64,000 bases of DNA from Prostheceraeus crozeri (GCA_907163375.1 CAJQUW010002196.1:186001-250000), one strand, 5' to 3'; numbered from the stretch's first letter, positions 52,850 through 63,373 are shown. The notes: generated from the letters alone by a model not told the origin. Translations and numbers: made by a program.

Positions 52850-54283
52850 CAGTCGCGGCAAATGAAATAAGACCACCATGAAGTTTACGAATATTTTTGA
52901 ATATTTTGATTGTTTGACATTAAGACTGAGAATCTATAGTGTAAACTTGTTTGTCGCGTCAAAAACAACACAAATGCAAGTGGATTATTCATTCGTCTAC
53001 CTTCCTATTAAGTCAAATCTAAAAATAGACCTGGGAATCCCATGCGTCTAAAATTATAACAATTGGAAGAAAGAGTGACAACAAATTCATTTCACTATCA
53101 TTTTTCATGATGGGACGTCGAAAAGAGCTGACACCAGTGGAACGTGCACAGATTGTGACTTATCATAAATGTGGATTTAGTGAAAGAGTAATTGCAAGGA
53201 AAGTGAAACGTTCAAAGACCGCAGTTCATCAAGCCGTCCAAGCCTTTCTCACGAAAGGTCATTTCCAATCTTCTCATCCTGGACGACAGCGCATTACTCA
53301 ACCCCGTGACGATCGATTGATTCGAAAATTGTGTTTATCTGATCCTTTATTGCCTGCGACAGAAATTCAACGTCAGGTGACACTTCATGGTGTTTCTGTG
53401 TCAATCAGGACCGTTCGAAATCGTCTAAACTCATTTGACTTGAAATCGTACAGAGTCGCTCGTAAACCTCGTTTAACATCGTTGATGAAGAAACGTCGCC
53501 TAGATTTCGCACGAGATCATGTTTCGTGGACCATAGAAGATTGGAAGAAGGTCATGTGGTCGGACGAGAGTAATTTTGAACAATTTGGTATAAAAGCAAC
53601 TCGAGTTCGTCGGCCTTCTGGTGCACGCTACAAAGAGAAATTCGTCATTCCAACAGTAAAACATTCTCCATCTATCATGGTCTGGGCTTCTTTTTCAGCC
53701 TATGGTCGTGGACCTCTTTTCTTTTTGGAACCAAACGAACGATTAAACGCAGAGAAGTATTTAAAGATATTGAATGAAAAATTACATTGCTTTATGACGA
53801 TTCATCAAACTAATATTTTCCAACAAGACTCGGCACCGTGCCACGTGGCTAAAAAGTGTCAGCAGTGGTTTCGTGATCAACAAATTTCGGTTCTTCCCTG
53901 GCCGGGAAATTCTGCCGATTTAAATCCAATAGAAAATTTATGGACCGTAATGAAGAAAAAAGTTTCTGAGAAATCCCCACGTTCACTTAGTGAGTTGAAG
54001 GAGGCGATTTTATTTGTTTGGACCCATGAAATTATTCATAAACTGTGCTTAAAACTTGTGTCTTCGATGCCTTCCAGGTTATCTTCTGTCATCGCTAATC
54101 GTGGGGGTACTACGAAATATTGAATTGATATTCCTTTAATTTTGCCTATTCTAGTATAAATTAGTCCTATGGATAGAATATTGATGAACTGTACAATAAA
54201 TATGCAATAAAAAACAAAATATGTCAAATTTATTATAGAAATATATAATTTCCACAGTGGTCTTATTTCATTTGCCGCGACTG
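52850..54283 (+). mobile_element. Intact Tc1 element
   Basis: The 1434-bp element begins CAGTCGCGGCAAATGAAATA and ends in the reverse complement, flanked by TA on both sides (52848-52849, 54284-54285). The inverted repeats are about 27 bp (to AAGACCAC). It has one uninterrupted transposase gene. The matching empty site is visible in the other copy of the host transposon near 14.0 kb. All features suggest a recent insertion. Confidence 0.95.
53107..54123 (+). CDS. Tc1-family transposase (DD34E)
   Basis: 338 residues, uninterrupted. Residues 8-110 hold the paired-like DNA-binding domain with two helix-turn-helix units. GRQR near 59-62 is the AT-hook-like link. Catalytic acids are D153 (WSDESNFE), D241 (FQQDSAPCH) and E276 (DLNPIENLW), with 34 residues between the last two. 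It cuts at the element ends and inserts into TA. The length is normal for Tc1 elements. MM at the start leaves two possible start codons three bases apart. It is potentially active by sequence. Confidence 0.95.
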   Translation: MMGRRKELTPVERAQIVTYHKCGFSERVIARKVKRSKTAVHQAVQAFLTKGHFQSSHPGRQRITQPRDDRLIRKLCLSDPLLPATEIQRQVTLHGVSVSIRTVRNRLNSFDLKSYRVARKPRLTSLMKKRRLDFARDHVSWTIEDWKKVMWSDESNFEQFGIKATRVRRPSGARYKEKFVIPTVKHSPSIMVWASFSAYGRGPLFFLEPNERLNAEKYLKILNEKLHCFMTIHQTNIFQQDSAPCHVAKKCQQWFRDQQISVLPWPGNSADLNPIENLWTVMKKKVSEKSPRSLSELKEAILFVWTHEIIHKLCLKLVSSMPSRLSSVIANRGGTTKY

Positions 54284-54379
54284 TATGTAGAGATTTTGAA
54301 AATTATTCAAATTTAGTGAACAGGGGAACCCTTTAAAATAAAATGAATACTCTGAGATTTCTTGGCCTCTGATTTCAAG

Positions 54380-54690
54380 ATGGACCAATGCATGTTCTGT
54401 AAATCGACATTACAAGTTGCATATGTGTCTGATTATACTATTGATAGATTATTGGAGCGATATTTCAAAATGATGAATGTACAGAACGTTTAAAAGGATT
54501 TCCTTCTTTGTCATCCTGTCGGCGCAGCATTTTGTAAATTCACTATTGCTTTTGAGTACATGGTCTTTGGACAAGGGCCAACAATGCAGATCAAGAATTA
54601 GCCTGATAAATATAAATGCCAATCAAATAACATGGAAGCCAGATCGCACAAGTTGCATTTTGCCCCAACTAAGTTCCCCCGGCGTGTGCC
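54380..54690 (+). pseudogene. Coding-like block of the exon-bearing transposon
   Basis: The plus strand reads MDQCMFCKSTLQVAYVSDY, a helical stretch, then FLLCHPVGAAFCKFTIAFEY and a basic end, with about two in-frame stops here; the other copy at 13600-13818 (minus) keeps parts of it open. It looks like one exon of an unknown protein, not a transposase. Confidence 0.4.
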
Positions 54691-54848
54691 ATAATTTTCA
54701 TGCAATTTCCATTCTAGGACTTTCTATGGTATTGTTAATTTCTATGGTATTGTTAATTTCTATGTCTTAAATAGAGATAGAGATATTAGGGCTGCAAAGT
54801 TAAAACTGCTTCAAAGATATCGAGAAGCACGTAATGCTAATGAAGATA

Positions 54849-54926
54849 TATTACCTTTCAAATGACAGCCTAAATCGTCGGCGCGCAGCGCCAGACGATT
54901 TAGGCTGATCATTTTGAAAGGTAATA
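54849..54926. repeat. Hairpin with GC-rich tip, arms of about 37 bp
   Basis: TATTACCTTTCAAATGA... pairs with ...TCATTTTGAAAGGTAATA; the tip GGCGC-GCA-GCGCC leaves a 3-base loop. Confidence 0.88.
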
Positions 54927-55167
54927 ATATGCATTGTTACTGAACTAAAAATTTATAACATCAAAAATCCAAGATTTTGATCTGTAAATGACTAAACTCT
55001 ATGATGATTTTCTACATAACCCATACAGCTCAGAACATTAAAGCATGTCAAACATGAGATATCTACTAGTCATAATTGTAAACCATAGGAATCTCCTCAA
55101 TGCCATTTTCACTGGGAACGCGAAGATGGATGGTTAAAATGCTCCTACCTCAATGGTATTACATAGC

Positions 55168-55210
55168 AAATTAGACGGCCTTAATCATAGCAATTAAGGC
55201 CGTCTAATTT
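55168..55210. repeat. Perfect hairpin with 18-bp arms
   Basis: AAATTAGACGGCCTTAAT pairs perfectly with ATTAAGGCCGTCTAATTT across a 7-base loop. Confidence 0.9.
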
Positions 55211-55482
55211 GGAATTGGAGATATATAAATGACTTTCATAGAAAAATGACATGTGAAATATCGGCTGACAACCCTACTTACTCAGTAACAATGATAAATG
55301 TTAACATGGCGCTGAAAAAGATGGCTTCCATATCTTCTAATTTGCATCAAATTTACGATACCAAAAGTTGAACTCAAAACAATTGCCTGCAATCAATATG
55401 AAAGCGCTCTTCGGCTAGTCATCGCATCAGAATGACTTTTACATGCTATGATACAGCCGGAAATTTCCTATTTATTCACATA

Positions 55483-55524
<42 letters not shown>

Positions 55525-55673
55525 TATACGGTTTTTTTATATATGCAATATACAGTTGCGTAGAGTGCTCAATGGGTGTCAGAGCTTTGATAAAATCAAA
55601 AAATGTTGTTATGCACTACTCCGAGTATACTTAGAGTTTCACGCTACATACGATCTTCATAGTGCAGTTAACA

Positions 55674-55730
<57 letters not shown>

Positions 55731-56195
55731 AGGTGTTTCAAAAGTAGGCTAACAGTAGAAATTGGCCTTGAAAAGCTATGTCTTAATGCTATAGATTAAT
55801 AAGCTATGTCATAATAATCTTTTTCACGATGCCACAGATAGCTAATATGCCTTGTATTCGTAAGGGGCAAAAATTCAATACTCTTTGACATCGCGTAAAT
55901 CATATTAAAATATCTCATGATCTCCAGTGTTTTCATGCCTACATATTTCACTAAAACCCAATTTGAATCTATACCGATCATGAGAAGTCGAATAACTATC
56001 CAACATCTATCAAAAAAAAATTATTAGGAAACCATGTAAACAAGATAGTAGTTGTTTCAGTGTTACTGCGGAGAAGGAAGAACAGCTGACATTCGAATGT
56101 CCTCCGCGCCCCTCAGCCTGGTGCACGAAGACGCTGTAGTCAACACAAGACAGGGAGGCGAAGAAGGAAGAACAGCTGACATCCAAATGTCCTTC

Positions 56196-56278
56196 ACCTT
56201 TGTTAATTCCAGCCTCCTCTTAGACCATCGTCAGAAGCTTCTGACGATGGCCTAGAGGAGGCTGAAATTAATAAAGGT
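56196..56278. repeat. Near-perfect palindrome, arms of about 41 bp
   Basis: ACCTTTGTTAATTCCAGCC... is self-complementary around the centre CAGAAGCTTCTG, with no loop. It lies inside the mariner-like element. Confidence 0.9.
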
Positions 56279-56398
56279 ATTAACATTAAAACAACTACCA
56301 TTTTGTTTGCTTGGTTTCCTAACAAAAAAATGAACAAATGAATAACCAAGGCCTATTCAACATATCAAAAAATTAATCAACTTAAAGTTGCAAAAAAT

Positions 56399-57463
56399 TC
56401 ACGAACGCAAATGCTCAAAATGTCCACCATGGACATCGGCACATTCTTGTAGTCTTTCGGCCACACTGTGGCACACAGTTCTGCATAAGTTCCTGTCATC
56501 ACTGATCTCTTGACAGGCATCTGTGATGTAGGAGCGGAGTTGAGAAAGTGTGTGAGGTTTTCGTCCGTACACTTTCTCCTTTACAACGCCCCAAAAGAAA
56601 AAGTCCATCGGAGTTAGATCGGGAGAGCGAGGAGGCCAAAGGATGCTACCACATCTCCCGATCCACTTTCCTGGAAAAGTGTCATTCAGATAGCTTCTGA
56701 CACTCACTGCAAAATGCGCTGGTGCACCATCCTGCTGAAAGTACAGCTCATTGAAGTTGTTCAGTGACTGCATCTCAGGAATCGCAAAGGATTGGAGCAT
56801 TTGAAGGTACACCTCAGCCGTCACAGTTCTTTCAAAAAATACTGGCCCAATCACACCGTTGCTTGACATACCGGCCCAGACGGTTAAGCCAGGCTGGTTC
56901 AGCTCATTTGTTGATACCATGTGCGGATTTTCAGGGAACCAGTATACACAGTTATGTCTATTTACGTTACCTGATAGTTTGAAACTGGCTTCGTCAGACC
57001 AAACTATCTTGTCAAGCAAATCTGGGTTCTCCCGAATTTCCGACAACATGAGCACAGCAAACTGCAAGCGTCGTTCAGCATCATCCGGTAGAAGGTGCTG
57101 CAACAGTCTGGGTCGGTATGGTTTCAACTCAACTTTCCTCATCAGTCTCCAAGTAGAGCTTAGAGAAATGTCCAACTCCAATGAGGCTCTTCTTGTTGAC
57201 TTCTTCGGACTTTGAACAAATGTTTGGGCCACTAGCTCCTCGTTTGATGTTATTGAAACTGATCGAGGGCGTCCTGACTTCGGTGCATTCTCTACCGAAC
57301 CGGTCTTTTCAAATTTATCTCGAATGCGATAAATAGCAAATCTTGATGGAGGATTGCTGTGAAAGGCATCTCTCCATTCCATTCGCACCTTTTCAGCATT
57401 CTTGTTTTTCCAAAAGGATTTCAAAATCCATTTTCTCTGATCATCTTTTAGATGACCTGACAT
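56399..57463 (-). CDS. Mariner-superfamily transposase
   Basis: 354 residues, uninterrupted. The N-terminal helix-turn-helix region reaches about residue 115. Catalytic acids: D157 (VWSDEASF), D245 (FQQDGAPAH) and D282 (RSPDLTPMDFFFWG), with 36 residues between the last two (41 if D287 is used). The MDFFFWG end of the motif and H-x-x-x-R-L-x-x-C near the C-terminus are typical of this insect/cnidarian-type branch. Length is normal. It looks able to encode a full protein. Confidence 0.9.
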   Translation of the reverse strand: MSGHLKDDQRKWILKSFWKNKNAEKVRMEWRDAFHSNPPSRFAIYRIRDKFEKTGSVENAPKSGRPRSVSITSNEELVAQTFVQSPKKSTRRASLELDISLSSTWRLMRKVELKPYRPRLLQHLLPDDAERRLQFAVLMLSEIRENPDLLDKIVWSDEASFKLSGNVNRHNCVYWFPENPHMVSTNELNQPGLTVWAGMSSNGVIGPVFFERTVTAEVYLQMLQSFAIPEMQSLNNFNELYFQQDGAPAHFAVSVRSYLNDTFPGKWIGRCGSILWPPRSPDLTPMDFFFWGVVKEKVYGRKPHTLSQLRSYITDACQEISDDRNLCRTVCHSVAERLQECADVHGGHFEHLRS

Positions 57464-57802
57464 GACAGAAGCAGCAAATTCAAAAAAGCTTCAAGCTTGT
57501 TTAATTCACTTCAAGTCAAACTAACAGTGTTTGATTCAAATCAAATTAATTGAACATATCCATGTACGTAATGTCAGATTGGTGCTATATCTTGTCCATG
57601 ATAGATTTCAAAATTCCTTTGCCAATGGAATGCTACTGCATAGACTTCTAAATGATAGTAGCAATTACTTCGAAGTCTATGGCTCATGTTGGACTGATCA
57701 TGGATATCCATCGACTGATTCAGGTGTAAATCGCCAATAGAACGGTCAACATAGATTTCCTAGGGCAAAATCAACTGTTAGCCTACTTTTGAAACACCTT
57801 GT

Positions 57803-57888
57803 ATATATATATATATCATATATATAGATGGTATAAGATATATATATATATATATCATATATATAGATGGTATAAGATATATATATGG
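57803..57888. repeat. TA-rich tandem repeat
   Basis: Two units of about 33 bases with CATATATATAGATGGTATAAG between TA runs. Confidence 0.8.
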
Positions 57889-57895
57889 TTATAAT

Positions 57896-58585
57896 TAGGG
57901 CAGTTTTTTTTGACTTGTCAAAAAAAGTCAAAATTTTGTCAAAAATATGGGTTCGGTAAAAAAAGTCAAAATTTATGACTGCAGGATTTTAGCTAAAAGA
58001 ATGACACAAATTGAGGTACGTGAAATCGTCAATTCTTTCAAAGGAACGGACATCCTTGTTAGTCGTGCTAAAGCTGCTGTCAATGATGCCACAGTCTAAC
58101 AGTCCCTCGTGAAGATTCAGCGCGACTACCAGGAACTTCCGAAACTGATCGAGAAAATGGAGAGCTCGAAATACACTCTCAAAGAAGCCCACGACGATAT
58201 AGCGACACTAAACTTGAAGCAGGACTGTGTGGGCATCGGTGCTTACATAAAAAACGCATGATCAAGAACCGTGACGTTGACAACATTATCAAATGAAAAC
58301 AAGTGAACGTGTCTCCAGCCGTGTACGCTGAACTTCGGTGCTGTCAGCCAACTTCTGCTGCAGTTGAACGATCCTTTTCTATGCTGGGTAAGCTGTTGCG
58401 CAAGGACAGCAGGCCTTTCTTGCCTGAAAATGTATGCAACTATTTGTGTATGTACTACAATAAACTGTAATGGAATATGATTCTAGATTGGAAAATTCGC
58501 GTTTTCTTTAAGGTCAAAATTTGTCAAATTTTCTCGTTTTCAAGGTCAAAATTTGCTTTTTATAGGTCCAAAAAAAACTGCCCTA
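57896..58585 (+). mobile_element. Internally deleted hAT element
   Basis: Ends TAGGGCAGTTTTTTTTG and its reverse complement, flanked by the 8-bp repeat GTTATAAT at 57888-57895 and 58586-58593. It is 690 bp. The plus strand keeps pieces of a transposase, ending with the hAT dimerisation signature. Confidence 0.9.
57985..58469 (+). pseudogene. hAT transposase fragment
   Basis: Early codons read TQIEVREIVNSFKGTDILVS, and the last about 50 read PTSAAVERSFSMLGKLLRKD then NVCNYLCMYYNKL, the C-terminal dimerisation domain (A-x-x-E-R-x-F-S). Several stops lie between, and the catalytic core is missing. It is a non-functional remnant. Confidence 0.8.
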
Positions 58586-58639
58586 GTTATAATAAAACCA
58601 TTATTAGTGTAAACACAGTTTCGCGAAAGCATCCCGTTA

Positions 58640-58855
58640 AAATGATGTATGTGCTTTCAATAATTTGGACCGACCAATTCCAAGAAACATTGTTGTTCAA
58701 AAGTGAAGCCAGAAATGACAACTTCAGGGTATTGCCCAAATGCAGTCAAGATTTCGTGACTGCACTCGAACAGGTCTGGAAGTGTCTCTATATTCAAGAA
58801 AGAAAAGAGTTAGAAAATGAGCGTCCATGTTTTGTGGCCAACTGTATATATTTCA
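58640..58855. repeat. Dispersed repeat, inverted copy of 51330-51525
   Basis: About 190 bp of close match (GACCGACCAATTCCAAGAAA and onward). In both copies one strand is open (WTDQFQETLLxKSEARNDNF), so it may be a fragment of an element protein. No family is recognised. Confidence 0.75.
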
Positions 58856-59101
58856 TTTCAGAATTTTCTATGCAGAATTAAAATTTTACTCGTGATTATT
58901 ATGCTTAATTCAACATGATCTTCTTAATACCTAGTATACCAATTCTAAGCTTATCTTCACTGAATATATGGACTTCTGTCAGTTCTGTGGCTTCTCCGTT
59001 TTTACCTATTCAGAAAATTCGACGGGAGAAGCTTGCCATGAGGGTTGTAAGTTTTACCTTAACTTGTTCCTAAATGTGATTCCGAAATAGTATTCAATGA
59101 T

Positions 59102-59350
59102 TCATTGAGCTTGCGATACTTCTGCATTTTGGGTTGAAACAAATAAAAGGCTAAAGAAACACAAAAAGTAGAAAATAGCATAAGGGACATCATATATCGA
59201 AGTTGGCGGCAATCTACGTAGATTCAAATAATAGTAATCGGTGAATGTGACAGCAGTGTTGAACGATTTTGCATTATTGCGAATATGTATTCTTAAACGC
59301 ATAGCGTTCAGTGGACACAATGAGTAAAATGCAGCAATAACAATTTCCAT
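59102..59350 (-). other. Exon-like frame, FTDxY type
   Basis: 82 codons. The first 40 (MRLRIHIRNNAKSFNTA, VTFTDYYYLN) match the 47798-48043 frame in pattern and in DNA; the end carries a hydrophobic stretch (AIFYFLCFFSLLFV). Possible exon of a small divergent family. Confidence 0.4.
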
Positions 59351-59373
59351 TATCGTGTCAATGAAGTGTAGCC

Positions 59374-60444
59374 CAGGGATTGCACCGGGTCAAGATCCGG
59401 ATCCGGGATCCGGCTGATCCGGTATGAGATCCGCCCTGATCCCGGATCCAGCGAAGTGTTTATGAGAAGATGTTGATGGTTATTAATGATGTGGAAAATC
59501 CTATTTAACGATAGAAGCTATAAATGTTGTAGAGCCTCAAGCTCGTTTTTCTCGTTACTCACTTAGAGTTGGGAGTGGCAACCAAGAATGCGAATATAAA
59601 TCTTAATAGAAATGTTTTATCCAGGAATGTCTGTAGCTCGATATTGAATGACCATCTATTAATGTATGAGTACAAAAAGAGATGTAGCTTTTTCATACTT
59701 CGTTTATTCGAATTGTCATGTTACCGTTGTAGACTTGTAACCACTGCACCCGCTGCATCCATGAACTCCAAAGTTAATAACATAAAGAAATATCCATTGT
59801 ACTTCTCCAGACATATGGTATTGATCCGACTACCTTATACTTACAATGAACAATAGCTGCAATTATTAGTAAGTCTAATAATTGGATATGTGTATATTAG
59901 TTAAATAAGCACAAATAAAGGCAGGTTTGCTGTATTTTCTTTATTTTAATTAAACTGAAATCTTGTTTATCGTTATTGAAATTGTTTTTTGATTGACAAT
60001 CATGGTAAATATAGGCCTAAACTTAATTAATTCAGAAATTCAGTTTCAGTTATCATGTGCTAAGAAAGAGTACACATTTCTCTAAGCTCGGTCTCAATTG
60101 TAATACCGATATCTTAGATACTTATAATCATCTATTGATATTTAGTAATGATAATTTGTAAAAAGATTATAACAACTGATAACCAGAATGACAGAATGAA
60201 GTTGGCGATAGCAAAATCCTAGGATTTCAAGATCTCTTCATTAGTATACTTTTATGTATTATGAAACGCATTATTTTAACTCAATCTCAGAAACCAGACT
60301 TCAATGTTTCAGGTTAATGAAAGTGAATTACATGCAATTTAATCACTTTTGATAATAAGATCAGGGATCCGCCAGGGTGCCTGGGTCTAAGATCCGGATC
60401 CGGGATGCGAGTGCTCGCAAAACCCCGGGTATTTGCAATCCCTG
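59374..60444. mobile_element. Non-autonomous hAT-like element
   Basis: The ends CAGGGATTGCA and its reverse complement are flanked by GTGTAGCC (59366-59373) and GTATAGCC (60445-60452), an 8-bp target repeat with one mismatch. It is 1071 bp. Subterminal GATCCGGATCC-type repeats lie inside both ends. No transposase remains. Confidence 0.75.
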
Positions 60445-61226
60445 GTATAGCCGAAATAATCTCCTGAAGTACTCGCCAGCTGTTAGGGATTGCAATCGTG
60501 GGATCATGGTTTTCGAATCACGGAGTCCCGTAGGTTTTTGAAAATGTCCAAAGCCCAAGATTTTGCCAACGTCATCTTAGGATACATTTACAGCAAAATA
60601 ATAAAGTATCCAGTGGCAACTATTGGTTTTTGACTTCTGTGAGTTGTAACTGTGTAAATTTTCCAATATAGGCCTGCATTCAATCGTATTCAACACTGTA
60701 CATTACAGTTTTGCGGTGTATGTGTCTCTTAGATGGACATGCTCAGATGGTTTTTGGTCCTCGCTAAAAGTGCAGGATAGTAGTGTTGCCAACAGTGTTG
60801 GCAAAAAGCATGTTTTTCGGAATTAAACAAACAAACGTGTTATATTGATTTTGATCATGGTTTCCTCTCCTGTTTCTACAAGGTTATTACAATTTTGCTA
60901 CAATTAACGTCTGTAAGACTCTTGAACTTTACTTGATACATGCTTCGTATTCAATAAAGAGTGGAATATTGCATATTTGAAAGATTTAAAATATGCGAAG
61001 AATTCGCTATCAACTATTCATTTATATGATGTCTCATGAATGTGATGACTGAAAGGACTGTCTCTTACTTTTCGATTATTGAAATCATTGAAATCATTGA
61101 AATTATATTCCCATTCTTATATATATTTGTGTATTTATTTAATAAATTGTTGTTTTATATAATTATCTATATATTATATATTTATAAAGATACTCTTATA
61201 TATAGTCTTATATATATTCTTATATA
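60445..61226. other. Non-coding host DNA
   Basis: A second TTAGGGATTGCAATC near 60.48 kb hints at another hAT-like end. The rest is AT-rich, with a short GAAATCATT triplet repeat near 61.08 kb. No gene was seen. Confidence 0.4.
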
Positions 61227-62577
61227 CCGAGCGTTCCAAAAGTCCTCGTCGCTATAAAGTCAATGCAATTTAATGGCTGCATTCGTGTTTTAATCGTTAT
61301 CTACAGAGATAGATATCATGGTAAAACACTTCGATAATCAATCAGATTCAAATATTTGAATCTTGATATTTCAATCGAATATATAGCACATAGTCTGCGG
61401 ACAAAACTACATTATTTTATGATCTAATAGACATGAGTGGTGACATAGAATTATCAATTGAACAGAAAGTTATCTTGGTTGCGCATGAATTTGTCAGGGG
61501 TAGTTGCACACAAGCAGCTGAAGAGTTTGAAAAGAAATTTACCATGCCTTCTCCGCCAAGGACAACAATTAGCACTTGGAAGAAGAAATTACTAGGAACA
61601 GGAACTCTTATGAACCAGCCTCGATCTGGTCGTCCATCACTCGATGAAGCATCCAAGACTGCTGTGACAGAATACGCAACGGAAAATTCTTAGCTGTACA
61701 AAACGAAAAATTTCGCGAACAGTTGGCGTTTCACTGGGAAGCGTGTACAAAAGTTTGAAAGAAGCTGGAATAAAGCCTCTCAAGTACACCTTTGTACAAT
61801 AACTGGCAGAGGATGACCCGGATCGGAGATTTGAATTTTGTAATTGGATACAGACCCATTCTGAAAGATGACGCCGTAAAATTATGTTTTCTGATGAGAT
61901 CACTTTCTACCTGAAAGGTCGAGTCAACATGCACAATTTGTTTTATCATTCTGCGGAAAACGAGTTCTTCAACAATTACAGCAAGTTGGCATTGCAGTTT
62001 GGGCAGCAGTTTCTTTTGATGACGGTATTGTCCTCGATATTTCAGACCACACCATGACTAAGGATCGATACATTGCAATTCTACAGAATATGATCATACC
62101 CTTCGTACCAGATGAACATTACTATCATCACATTACTTACCTGGACCTTTGGATCGGTCGGAGAGAATCTCAAGAGTGGCCTCCTCATTCCCCAGATTTG
62201 ACACTTCTAGATTTCTGGTTGTGAAGATATGTCAAAGACAAAGTTTATGCTCGTAGCTACAGAACTAACAACGAACTGAAACGCGCCATCGCAACTACGT
62301 TGAGCAGTGTTCCTATAAAGATGATACAAAATTCTTTCAAGGGTTTTATCGTCACTGTCGTGAATGTATCCAAGAAAATGGTGCACATATCGAACATCTG
62401 TTATAGTTCGATGACTTGCTTTTCTTTCTTTTATCATTTGTTTTTATACCAGAAAGGTGTTCCTTTGATGTTTGCGTAATTATAAACTTCTCATAATAAG
62501 TTTAGTTACTTTTACTTGAAATTAAAAGGTGATTTATAGAGCGTTATTTTAGCGACGAGGACTTTTGGAACCCTCGG
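61227..62577 (+). mobile_element. Decayed mariner-like element
   Basis: Ends CCGAGCGTTCCAAAAGTCC and the near reverse complement (about 30 bp inverted repeats with one mismatch), flanked by TA (61225-61226 and 62578-62579). It is 1351 bp, inserted in TA-rich DNA. It contains one broken transposase. Confidence 0.88.
61433..62405 (+). pseudogene. Mariner-like transposase pseudogene
   Basis: The first 86 codons are open (MSGDIELSIEQKVILVAHEF, with GRPS near 74-77), covering the N-terminal helix-turn-helix. The rest is spread over frames with many stops; the last stretch (IQENGAHIEHLL) matches the usual C-terminus. The catalytic motifs are badly damaged. It is older than the element at 55729. 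Confidence 0.8.
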
Positions 62578-63238
62578 TATATTCCTTCATTTTCCATTCT
62601 TATCAGAATCCTTGTCCTCAAACGGAATTCAAATAATTAGGGAGAACCACAAAGCAACTACTTTAATGTGACATGAACGTAGGCCTACTTAAAATGGTAA
62701 CACGCAGCATTTACATAACATTCGAATTTGCAACACGGTATTCAATGTTTGTGATCCAGCATATTCAAATCCATGAAAAATTCTTATATATACATAGACC
62801 TTTAAAAACCACAGTTTCCGTAGTCCGAGGATAATTTTGTCGATTGAATATGCTAAACCTCTAGAATTGAGCTAACTTTCTGAATTCCTGCATAATTTAA
62901 TTATAGATTCTGTTGAAGTCGAAGCTATAAATGAAAGCAGCGAAGTCACTTCGAATTTGAATCTCTCGCAGGTGTGACCGACTTTAAAAACATGCCCATG
63001 ATAATGATGATCAATAATCAATCAATGCGTTTTGTATTCTTATTGAAAATCTTGAATGCGTCACCTGTGTATCAAAATTTTTAGCAATCATCGTAAAGAA
63101 ATATTTTTCTTGAAGTAATGTTATCTTTTTAGAAAATGTAGCAAATTTTAAGACACTATTTGCCTTCAAAAAAAGCTATCGACTGGCTGTAATTGATATA
63201 AAACACGCAGCAGTAACATATTGATGAATTATTCAAGG
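62578..63238. other. Non-coding host DNA downstream of the lipocalin gene
   Basis: AT-rich. No gene or repeat was recognised. Confidence 0.45.
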
Positions 63239-63244
63239 TTTATT
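63239..63244 (-). terminator. Poly(A) signal of the lipocalin gene
   Basis: AATAAA on the minus strand, about 130 bases after the stop codon. Confidence 0.6.
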
Positions 63245-63373
63245 TGTATTTCAGGTATTTACATGTATTCGTATGACTTTATACAAGAGATCTCTACAAC
63301 TTCAGAGTTTATAAGCAGTTTGATATTTTCACACAATTGTCAGAATGTGCTAGAATACACATCACAAACTTGC

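Larger units (their letters stand above)
52203..54763 (+). mobile_element. Exon-bearing non-autonomous transposon with terminal repeats
   Basis: Both ends carry CATAGAAATNAACAATACC and about 50 bp more (CATAGAAAGTCCTAGAATGG) in inverted orientation. It is interrupted by an intact Tc1 element at 52850-54283; without this it is about 1.1 kb. It holds two coding-like blocks: the frame at 52248-52493 (VDNSTLEWKFDILSMYNDG) and another near 54380-54690 (FLLCHPVGAAFCKFTIAFEY). No transposase was seen. A second copy is at 13558-14601. Confidence 0.7.
54764..55728. other. Non-coding host DNA with hairpins and TA microsatellites
   Basis: It holds the hairpins at 54849-54926 and 55168-55210 and two (TA)n runs near 55485-55530 and 55678-55727. 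The open frame across the TA runs is low-complexity. Confidence 0.6.
55729..57801 (-). mobile_element. Mariner-like element inserted in a TA microsatellite
   Basis: Ends read CAAGGTGTTTCAAAAGTAGG and its reverse complement (28-bp inverted repeats), each flanked by TA within (TA)n. It is 2073 bp with one open transposase on the minus strand. The 5' spacer (55757-56398) carries a two-copy direct repeat (GAAGGAAGAACAGCTGACAT) and the hairpin at 56196-56278. Confidence 0.92.

Noticed and set aside
55448-55747. Plus-strand frame with long Ile-Tyr runs
   Set aside because: It is only the translation of TA microsatellites.
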